Positions 1 through 5,472 of a stretch of DNA of 8,000 nucleotides are shown in pieces; position 1 is the stretch's first letter, and every line of letters starts with the position of its first letter. The position numbers and the translations under genes are program-made. The notes under the pieces were generated by a model, which was not told the DNA's origin, made no database searches, and saw only the letters and a program-made list of their open reading frames with translations. The stretch is from an uncultured Dermatophilus sp. (lineage in GTDB: Bacteria > Actinomycetota > Actinomycetes > Actinomycetales > Dermatophilaceae): contig CAMCQD010000065.1 of assembly GCA_945876925.1 (NCBI GenBank), positions 1 to 8,000 on the forward strand. The letters run 5' to 3'.

Positions 1-107
1 CCCCCCCCCCCGCCCGCCGGGGGCGCCCCCCCCCGGCGCCGCCACCCCCGCGGTCCCGCACGCACCCCCCCCCAACCCCGGCCGTGCCCGCCCCGCCGCC
101 CCCCCCC
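1..107 (+). repeat. Cluster of poly-C tracts
   Basis: Runs of C occur at 1-11 (11 bases, possibly longer beyond the edge), 26-34 (9), 65-73 (9) and 99-107 (9), separated by short GC-only stretches. A self-complementary 12-mer, GGGGGCGCCCCC, lies at 19-30. Nothing else in the window has homopolymers this long. The complementary strand carries matching G tracts. Such tracts can slip during replication, transcription or sequencing. Confidence 0.8.
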
Positions 108-148
108 GGGGCGGGCACGCCCGGCCGCACCGGAGAATACAGCCGTGA
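2..148 (+). CDS. Possible C-terminal end of an upstream gene (Pro/Ala-rich), partial
   Basis: This frame is open from the window edge to a TGA at 146-148, which overlaps the GTG start of the next gene as GTGA, a common coupled arrangement. The peptide is almost only Pro, Ala, Gly and Arg and shows no recognisable domain. The few A/T bases fall more often at second codon positions in this frame than in the other two, a weak coding sign. Against it, the last codons include AGA and ATA, rare in such GC-rich genes, and a perfect hairpin sits inside. Gene order in related phages would put a major tail tube protein here, so this could be its disordered tail. It could equally be untranslated leader. 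Long C runs are prone to sequencing indels, so the frame itself is uncertain. Confidence 0.3.
   Translation, partial: PPPRPPGAPPPGAATPAVPHAPPPNPGRARPAAPPRGGHARPHRRIQP
83..119 (+). promoter_or_regulatory. Perfect 13-bp GC hairpin upstream of the tail chaperone gene
   Basis: CGTGCCCGCCCCG at 83-95 is the exact reverse complement of CGGGGCGGGCACG at 107-119, leaving an 11-nt C-rich loop (96-106). No T tract follows, so it is not a canonical rho-independent terminator. It ends 12 nt before the GGAG ribosome binding site of the chaperone gene. It might stabilise or attenuate the message between the upstream gene and the chaperone, or act as a processing or recoding element. The pairing is directly visible; the function is inferred. 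Confidence 0.55.
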
Positions 149-633
149 CCAGCCTCGACCAGATCCTCGCCCGCGCCACCCGCGCCACCACCACCATCAC
201 CGCCTGCACCGACCGGGCCGCGCTCCGCGCATGGCACGCAGCCCACGACGCAGGCGACCACGCCGCAGCTGAACGCCACGCCGCCCAGGCACGCGACTCC
301 CGCATCACCATCACCATCACCCGCGCCACCCCCGCCGCCCGAGCCGCAGCCATCACCCGCATCACCGACCCCTCCGGCGACGAAGCCACCTTCTCCGAGA
401 CCGTGCTCTATCGCCGCCTCACCGCCATCACCGGCTCCGCCATCACCCTCATCACCAGCCCCGCCGGCGACGAAGCGACCGGACCGCTCACCGAAGACGA
501 GGCCACGCGGCTCCGCGACGCCATCGGCGAAACCGCCTGGGCACAGCTCCGTGACTTCGCCACCGGCGAGGACGACGAGGACGGCCTCGACCCGGATTTC
601 TCGCCCGCGCCCTCTGGAGAGACCCCTGCCTAG
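145..633 (+). CDS. Tail assembly chaperone, short form (G-like)
   Basis: A 162-residue protein starting at GTG 145, preceded by GGAG at 132-135 with a 9-nt spacer. It is predicted to be the short tail assembly chaperone, a cytoplasmic scaffold that binds the tape measure protein and helps tail tube subunits polymerise. I see no diagnostic domain. The call rests on position directly before a chaperone extension and the tape measure gene, on modest size, and on an acidic C-terminus (a GEDDEDGLDPDF stretch from residue 142) where the -1 frame opens. The middle is rich in Ala, Thr, Ile and Arg and carries a near-repeat: ITDPSGDEAT (residues 73-82) and ITSPAGDEAT (residues 103-112). The frame has no stop upstream of 145 within the window, so a longer start cannot be strictly excluded, but the ribosome binding site supports 145. 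Confidence 0.7.
   Translation: MTSLDQILARATRATTTITACTDRAALRAWHAAHDAGDHAAAERHAAQARDSRITITITRATPAARAAAITRITDPSGDEATFSETVLYRRLTAITGSAITLITSPAGDEATGPLTEDEATRLRDAIGETAWAQLRDFATGEDDEDGLDPDFSPAPSGETPA
594..600 (+). promoter_or_regulatory. Candidate -1 ribosomal frameshift site, GGATTTC
   Basis: The zero frame reads CCG GAT TTC. A -1 slip moves the A-site Phe tRNA from TTC to TTT, a perfect re-pairing. The P-site shift from GAT to GGA is poor, so this is not an ideal X-XXY-YYZ heptamer. It is nevertheless the best candidate in the only window where slipping can work: the -1 frame has a stop at 552-554 and the zero frame stops at 631-633. After the slip the reading continues as CTC GCC CGC at 600, giving an uninterrupted product of 296 residues (145-600 joined to 600-1034). 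The need for a shift is well supported by reading frame and family; the exact site is less certain. Confidence 0.5.
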
Positions 634-1034
634 CCCGCCGTCTCCGCACGGCCCGGGCGTGGGGCGTCCGCCCGGCCGTGCTCGACGGAGACGACCCCCA
701 CGGCGCATGGACCCCCGCCGACACCGCACTCGCTGTCGCGCTCACCACGCTGGAAGAGGACATGCACGACTGCGGATGGCCACTCTCGATCGGCTCCGAC
801 CCGAAACTCCGCATGGAATGGGTATCGCCCCCGCCACGCCGCTGCCACGCATGCACCGAACGCACCCGCTCCGCCAAGCCATACCTCGACGACCCCCGCG
901 GCCGCCCCGGATCCCTCACCTTCACCACCACCCTCACCCCCGCCGGGCCCGCCTACCTCGCCGGCAACCTCGACGACCCCCGCCACGCACCCCCCATAGA
1001 CCCCGCCCCCACCGGAGGTGACCGGCATGGCTGA
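600..1034 (+). CDS. Frameshifted C-terminal extension of the tail assembly chaperone (T-like part)
   Basis: This frame is open from 555 to a TGA at 1032-1034. It encodes the second half of the long chaperone form, which in siphoviruses is made in small amounts by -1 frameshifting and links tape measure protein to tube subunits. The translation from about 609 (ALWRDPCLARRLRTARAWGV, then a W-T-P-A-D segment and a DCGWPL motif) followed by a CHAC motif (843-854) resembles actinophage proteins found just before the tape measure gene. Those often carry two Cys pairs; here the first pair is reduced to MHDC (762-773). Starting independently at GTG 678 would remove the conserved ALWRDP...WGV part, and no ribosome binding site precedes it, so expression by frameshift is preferred. 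The end overlaps the tape measure start by 8 nt, implying coupling. Confidence 0.72.
   Translation, partial: LARALWRDPCLARRLRTARAWGVRPAVLDGDDPHGAWTPADTALAVALTTLEEDMHDCGWPLSIGSDPKLRMEWVSPPPRRCHACTERTRSAKPYLDDPRGRPGSLTFTTTLTPAGPAYLAGNLDDPRHAPPIDPAPTGGDRHG
639..693 (+). promoter_or_regulatory. Long bulged stem-loop just after the short chaperone stop
   Basis: CGTCTCCG (639-646) pairs with CGGAGACG (686-693), and directly inside it CACGGCC (647-653) pairs with GGCCGTG (674-680). This gives 15 base pairs interrupted only by a 5-nt bulge (681-685). An alternative 7-bp inner stem, 653-659 with 669-675, competes with the inner arm. It begins 5 nt after the TAG at 631-633 and 38 nt after the candidate slip site, too far for a classical frameshift stimulator. 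It may instead affect translation or termination, or be a by-product of the GC-rich sequence. Confidence 0.4.
1014..1018 (+). promoter_or_regulatory. Ribosome binding site deciding the tape measure start
   Basis: GGAGG at 1014-1018 lies 8 nt before ATG 1027. An in-frame GTG at 1018 begins inside this motif and cannot use it, so ATG 1027 is the preferred start of the tape measure gene. Confidence 0.8.
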
Positions 1035-4000
1035 CATGCCAGTACGCGTCGTACTCACAGCCACCGACCAGCTCACCCCCGCACTCACCCAGGCCGCCAC
1101 AGCCTCCGACCGGCTCGCCACCGCAGCACGCCAGGCCGCCACCGCCACCGCCCAGATCGGCCGCACCAGCACCGGCGCCATCGCCACCGAACTCACCGCC
1201 GCCTCCACCGCAGCCGGCCGCTACACCACCGGCGCACGCCAGGCCGCCACAGCCACCACCCAGATCGGCACCGCCACCCGCCAGGCCGCCGGCAGCCTCG
1301 CCAACCTCGGCACCACAGCCTCCACCGCCTCCACCGCAGCCTTCTCCATGGGCGACGCCGCAGCCGCAGCCGGGCTCTCCATGGGCGGGCTCGTCACCCC
1401 CGCCACCGCCGTCGCCGGCGCACTCGCCGGGTCAGTGAAGGCAGCGATCGACTGGGACACTGCATTCACCGGCGTCGAGAAAACCGTCTCCGGGATCGAC
1501 CTCGGCCACCTCGAGGGGGAGCTGCGGGGACTGGCCCGGTCCCTGCCCCAGACCCACGCCGAGATCGCAGGCGTAGCCGAGGCCGCCGGGCAGCTCGGCG
1601 TCGCCGGCGCTGATATCACCGGCTTCACGAAGGTCATGCTCGACATGGGGCAGGCCACGAACCTCACCAGCCACGAAGCCGCCACATCCCTGGCCCGCAT
1701 CTCCAACGTCATGGGCACCATGTCGACGCAGGGCGTCGACGGCATCTCCCGCATGGGCGCCACCATCGTCGCGCTCGGGAACACCACGGCCACCACCGAG
1801 GCCGAGATCACGTCGATGGCGCAGCGCTTGTCGGGCGCGGCCGCGACCGTCGGCATGTCCGAGTCGTCCATGCTCGGCCTCGCCGCGGCCATGTCCAGCG
1901 TCGGCGTCACCGCCGAGCTTGGCGGCACCGCCATGTCCCGCGCCATGATGGCCATCAATTCCGCGGCGATATCCGGCGGGCAGAGGCTCGAGCAGTTCGC
2001 CCGCGTCGCCGGCACCAGCGCCGAGGAATTCGCGGCCGCGTGGCGCGAGAACCCCGGCCAGGCGATGCAGATGTTCCTCGCCGGGCTCGGCCGCGTCGCC
2101 CAGTCTGGCGGCGACCTCGCCGGAACCCTCAGCGACCTCGGGTTGAAGGGCGCGGTGAAATTGTCGGTGTTCTCGCGGCTGGCGAACGCCACCGATACCG
2201 TGGCCGCGTCCCAGAAGACCGCGTCCCAGGCGTGGGCCGACGGCACCGCCCTAGCCGATGAGGCGGGGAAGAGGTACGCGTCGGCCGCGTCCCAGATCCG
2301 GATCGCCTGGAACCAGGCCCGGGACACGGCGATCACGTTCGGGTCCGCGCTCGCTCCCCTCGCCGGGCAGGCCGCATCGGTGCTCGGCGGGATCGCGCAG
2401 GCCGCTGGGGCGATCCCTGCCCCGATCCTCCAGGCCGCGGCCGCGATCGCCGCGATGAACCTCGCGTCCCGGGCCATGCCCGACCTCGGCGCGAAATTCG
2501 CAGGGTTCACGGCTCCGGTGCAGGGATGGTTGTCCGCGGTGATCGCGACCCGGCACGGCGTAGCCGACCTCGCGCAGGAGGCGATCCGGTCCGGGACGTC
2601 GGTGGCGACGATGCGGTCCGTGGTCGCCGGCACCGAGCCCGTCATGGGCCGCTTCGCAGCCGTGATGCGCACCACAGGCGGGGCGATGGGGCTGCTCCGC
2701 GGCGCGGGCTCCTCCCTGCTGGGGTTCCTCGGCGGCCCCTGGGGCCTCGCCTTCGCCGCCGCCGGCACGGCCCTGTCGATCTTCGCGCAGCGGTCCCAGG
2801 AGGCGCAGCAGCGCCAGCAGCAGCTCGGGTCGGCCGTGTCCCAGGTCGCGCAGACCGTGGCCCAGTCCGGCGGGGCATGGTCCGCGCAGGCCCAGTCCCA
2901 GCTGGTCTCCCTGGACTCCACGCAGCAGCTCATCCGCGACTACGCCCAGCTCGGATACTCCACCGAGACGATGGTCCAGGCCATCACCCACGAGGGCGAC
3001 GCGCGCCGCACCGTCCTGGCCCAGATGGACGACAAGATCGCGAAGCTCACCCAGGAGGGACGCCTCGTCAACGCGTCCACCGGGATGATGATCCAGGCCA
3101 ACCAGGCCGAGATCAGCCAGCTCCAGGAGAAGCGGGACGCCCTCGCCCAGACGATCAGCACCGGCGAGCAGGCCATCGCAGCCGGGCAGCAGCTCGCTGA
3201 TTCCCAGCAGGCCGTCGGCACCGCCGCCGGGGAAGCCGCGGCCGGTACCCGCGAGTCCGCCGAGGCCGCCGCCGAGGCAGCGAAAGCCTCCCGGGAAGCG
3301 GCGCAGGCGTCGATGGAGTACGTGAACTCCCTCACCGGCGCGCGCGGAGCCGCCCGTGACTTCGAGGCCGCGATCGACGCCGCCCGCGAGGCAGCGGCGA
3401 AGAACGGCCGCACCCTCGACATCACCACCGCCGCGGGGCGCGCGAACCAGCAGGCCCTCGACGCGATCGCGACGTCCGCAACGAAGTCGGCGCAGGCGCT
3501 CATCCAGGCGGGCGGCTCGACGGAGAAGGCCGGGCAGCAGCTGGAGCGCGCCAGGGCCGGGTTCATCGACACGGCGGTGTCGATGGGGATGTCGCGTCAG
3601 GCCGCGTCGCAGCTCGCTGACGAGTTCGGGTTGTCGGCGTCGGCGGCGGGGACGCTCGCGGCGGCGCTGGAGCATATCCCGTCGCAGACCCGGGTCACGG
3701 TCGCGCTCGACGGCGCGGCCGCCGCGCAGCAGCAGGCCAGCCAGGTGCAGGCCGCTATCACGGGGCTGCCGCCGCAGGTGTCGTCGATCGTGCGGGTCGT
3801 GGGTGCGGCGGCGGGGATCGCGCAGCTCGCCGGGGTCGGCCGTCAGGCGCAGGCCACGGATAGGTCGGATCCGTCGGTGCAGGTGACGACGCCGGGCGCG
3901 CCCCAGGCCACGGCGCAGCTGGGGCAGGTGACGCAGGCGGCGCGGACGGCGGATGCGCAGTCCCCGGCTGTGCCGGTGACGGTACCCGGGGCTGGGGCGG

Positions 4001-5469
4001 CGATGGGGCTGCTCGACGGGGTGACCCGGGCGGCGCAGACCCTCGGCCGGCAGCGGCCGTCCCCGCATGTGCAGGTCACCGGCGTAGCTGCGGCGCGGGC
4101 AGCGATCGGCGGGGTCATGTCGAGCCTGAATAACCTGGTCGGGCGGGTGTGGACGGCCGTGGTCAGGGTCGCGACGGGGAACGCCGACGGCGCCGTATAT
4201 CCCCCCGCGGCGAGGTCGTATGCGGATGGCGGGGTGGCGCGCCGGGCGGAGCGGCATGTGGCGCAGATCGCCCCGGCGGGTGCGTGGCGGGTGTGGGCCG
4301 AGCCCGAGACCGGGGGGGAGGCGTACATCCCGCTAGCCCGGTCGAAGCGGCCCCGGTCGATGGCGATCCTCGCGCGCGTCGCCGAGGAATTCGGGTATCA
4401 GCTCGTGAAGGCCGCTGATGGCATGGTCGCGTATGCGCAGGGCGAGGTCACGTCGGCGGCGCGGACGATCACCGCGACCACGACGACGCGGCTCCCCGCC
4501 GCAATCACCGTACCCGTCGCCGCCGTCGTGACCTCTGTCACGGTCCCCGGGACGGTGCCGGTCCGCACCCCCGCCGGGCAGGTCACCGGGCAGGGCCTCG
4601 CCGCCGTCGCCACCAGCGCAATCCAGCAGCGATTCAACGAGCTAACCGACAAGGAGAAGGGCAAGCTCGACCCCCTCGCCGCGGGCACGATCATCCGCGC
4701 CACCCAGCTCACCGCCCAATACTCACGGCAATTCCTGCGGAATATCGAGACCATCGCCGGACGCGGCTACCCCGACGTCGCCGCCCGCCTCCTCGAAATG
4801 GGCGAAGACTCCGGAGCCAAGCCCGCGGCCGCCCTCGCCAAGGGCACCACCACCCAGCTCACCCAGCAGCGCGCCGCCTACGCCGAGTCCGCGAAAATGG
4901 TGCAGCTCGCCAAAGACCTCGCCGCCACCTACACCGCCATGCTCTCCCCCAGCGCCCTCGAGACAGCCACCACCGAGACGACCCAGAAGACCGCGGCCTC
5001 GCAGGCGTTCCTCCGCAACATCCGCGCCATCCGCGACCGCGGCTACCCCGGACTCGCCCTGAAATACCTCGAGGCCGGGGAAGACGAGGCAGGGCAGGCC
5101 GCGGCCGAGGCCGCGAAAGCCACCACCACCCTCCTCGACGCCGCCACCGCAGCCGACCGCGACGCCGCCACCACCCGCGCCGACGCCCAGGCGCTCCTCG
5201 ATGAGTTGAAGGGCGTCGGGAAGGTGCTGACCATCGTCGCCGGGCAGGCCACCTCCACCACGCCCACGTGGGGACTGGCCGTGCCCCGCCCCTCCCGGCA
5301 GATCCCCGCCCCCTATACCCCCGCCACGCGGTGGACGCCCGGCCGGTCCGCGCCACTCGTCCAGGTAGACCAGATCATCACCCCCGACCCCGCCACCACC
5401 GGTGACTCCCTCATGACCCGCGTCGGCGACGCCGTGGCCGTCACCGGGCTCGACCGGATCACAATCTAA
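1027..5469 (+). CDS. Tape measure protein (TP901-type tail length determinant)
   Basis: A 1480-residue protein that sets tail length and is thought to be ejected with the DNA, possibly aiding envelope passage. Residues 1-100 are Ala/Thr-rich and repetitive. Residues about 138-450 (from KAAIDWDTAF, including HAEIAGVAEAAGQLGVAG) match the TP901-type tape measure core. Hydrophobic stretches lie near 440-480 and at 554-587, the latter centred on FLGGPWGLAFAAAG, a common feature of this family. Residues about 667-765 are Gln/Ala/Glu-rich, probably helical. Residues 890-1045 hold V-x-V repeats of about 31 residues. At 1078-1107 lies HVAQIAPAGAW-type sequence ending GGEAYIPLARSKR, frequent in actinophage tape measures. 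A 44-residue unit is duplicated near the C-terminus. I found no cysteine and no recognisable lysozyme or peptidase domain. At about 0.15 nm per residue it would predict a tail of roughly 220 nm if unprocessed. Confidence 0.95.
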   Translation: MADMPVRVVLTATDQLTPALTQAATASDRLATAARQAATATAQIGRTSTGAIATELTAASTAAGRYTTGARQAATATTQIGTATRQAAGSLANLGTTASTASTAAFSMGDAAAAAGLSMGGLVTPATAVAGALAGSVKAAIDWDTAFTGVEKTVSGIDLGHLEGELRGLARSLPQTHAEIAGVAEAAGQLGVAGADITGFTKVMLDMGQATNLTSHEAATSLARISNVMGTMSTQGVDGISRMGATIVALGNTTATTEAEITSMAQRLSGAAATVGMSESSMLGLAAAMSSVGVTAELGGTAMSRAMMAINSAAISGGQRLEQFARVAGTSAEEFAAAWRENPGQAMQMFLAGLGRVAQSGGDLAGTLSDLGLKGAVKLSVFSRLANATDTVAASQKTASQAWADGTALADEAGKRYASAASQIRIAWNQARDTAITFGSALAPLAGQAASVLGGIAQAAGAIPAPILQAAAAIAAMNLASRAMPDLGAKFAGFTAPVQGWLSAVIATRHGVADLAQEAIRSGTSVATMRSVVAGTEPVMGRFAAVMRTTGGAMGLLRGAGSSLLGFLGGPWGLAFAAAGTALSIFAQRSQEAQQRQQQLGSAVSQVAQTVAQSGGAWSAQAQSQLVSLDSTQQLIRDYAQLGYSTETMVQAITHEGDARRTVLAQMDDKIAKLTQEGRLVNASTGMMIQANQAEISQLQEKRDALAQTISTGEQAIAAGQQLADSQQAVGTAAGEAAAGTRESAEAAAEAAKASREAAQASMEYVNSLTGARGAARDFEAAIDAAREAAAKNGRTLDITTAAGRANQQALDAIATSATKSAQALIQAGGSTEKAGQQLERARAGFIDTAVSMGMSRQAASQLADEFGLSASAAGTLAAALEHIPSQTRVTVALDGAAAAQQQASQVQAAITGLPPQVSSIVRVVGAAAGIAQLAGVGRQAQATDRSDPSVQVTTPGAPQATAQLGQVTQAARTADAQSPAVPVTVPGAGAAMGLLDGVTRAAQTLGRQRPSPHVQVTGVAAARAAIGGVMSSLNNLVGRVWTAVVRVATGNADGAVYPPAARSYADGGVARRAERHVAQIAPAGAWRVWAEPETGGEAYIPLARSKRPRSMAILARVAEEFGYQLVKAADGMVAYAQGEVTSAARTITATTTTRLPAAITVPVAAVVTSVTVPGTVPVRTPAGQVTGQGLAAVATSAIQQRFNELTDKEKGKLDPLAAGTIIRATQLTAQYSRQFLRNIETIAGRGYPDVAARLLEMGEDSGAKPAAALAKGTTTQLTQQRAAYAESAKMVQLAKDLAATYTAMLSPSALETATTETTQKTAASQAFLRNIRAIRDRGYPGLALKYLEAGEDEAGQAAAEAAKATTTLLDAATAADRDAATTRADAQALLDELKGVGKVLTIVAGQATSTTPTWGLAVPRPSRQIPAPYTPATRWTPGRSAPLVQVDQIITPDPATTGDSLMTRVGDAVAVTGLDRITI
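1126..1311 (+). repeat. N-terminal repeats in the tape measure gene
   Basis: The 12-codon unit ARQAATATAQIG (1126-1161) recurs as ARQAATATTQIG (1234-1269), 108 nt apart, with nearly identical DNA. A third, diverged copy reading TRQAAGSLANLG lies at 1276-1311. The encoded region is low in complexity and probably helical. It may be the end that the chaperones bind, but that is inference. Confidence 0.7.
3694..4161 (+). repeat. Series of five ~31-residue V-x-V repeats in the tape measure protein
   Basis: Units begin at residues 890 (VTVALDG), 922 (VRVVGA), 951 (VQVTTPGA), 982 (VPVTVPGA) and 1015 (VQVTGV). Each is a short strand followed by an Ala/Gln/Leu-rich helical segment, with spacings of 32, 29, 31 and 33 residues. 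A last strand, VVRVATG, begins at 1045. Similar strand-helix series occur in other phage tape measure proteins; the boundaries here were assigned by eye. Confidence 0.65.
4729..5136 (+). repeat. Duplicated 44-residue unit at the tape measure C-terminus
   Basis: Copy 1 (4729-4860, residues 1235-1278) and copy 2 (5005-5136, residues 1327-1370) align without gaps at 24 of 44 identical residues by my count. Shared blocks are FLRNI, RGYP, GED and an Ala-rich end with TTT. The copies are 276 nt apart. The unit resembles a FL-N-I...RG-P motif found singly or repeated near the C-terminus of other actinophage tape measure proteins. Confidence 0.8.
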
Positions 5470-5472
5470 GTC

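Noticed and set aside
83..119. Rho-independent terminator
   Set aside because: The stem is perfect but no T-rich tract follows and a ribosome binding site lies just downstream, so it is listed as a regulatory hairpin instead.
301..320. CATCAC tandem repeat resembling a His-tag or microsatellite
   Set aside because: In the coding frame it reads ITITIT within the chaperone and is only a short run of a preferred codon pair.
551..1021. Plus-strand open frame of 156 codons overlapping the chaperone extension
   Set aside because: It is almost entirely Arg, Pro and His, with no homology cues. The -1 frame in the same region carries the recognisable chaperone extension.
1018..1026. GTG 1018 as the tape measure start
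   Set aside because: The GGAGG at 1014-1018 overlaps this codon and is correctly spaced only for ATG 1027.
678..1034. Independent gene starting at GTG 678
   Set aside because: There is no ribosome binding site, and it would cut off the conserved ALWRDP...WGV segment. A -1 frameshift product explains the reading frame better.
1221..2933. Minus-strand open frame of 570 codons opposite the tape measure core
   Set aside because: The composition (Ala, Pro, Ser, Cys, Arg rich) is typical of an antisense shadow, and the plus strand there encodes the conserved TP901-type core.
2251..4257. Long minus-strand open frame (668 codons) opposite the tape measure gene
   Set aside because: It is Arg/Gly/Pro-rich without domains, has no ribosome binding site, and lies wholly opposite a well supported gene. 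Long antisense frames are expected at this GC content.
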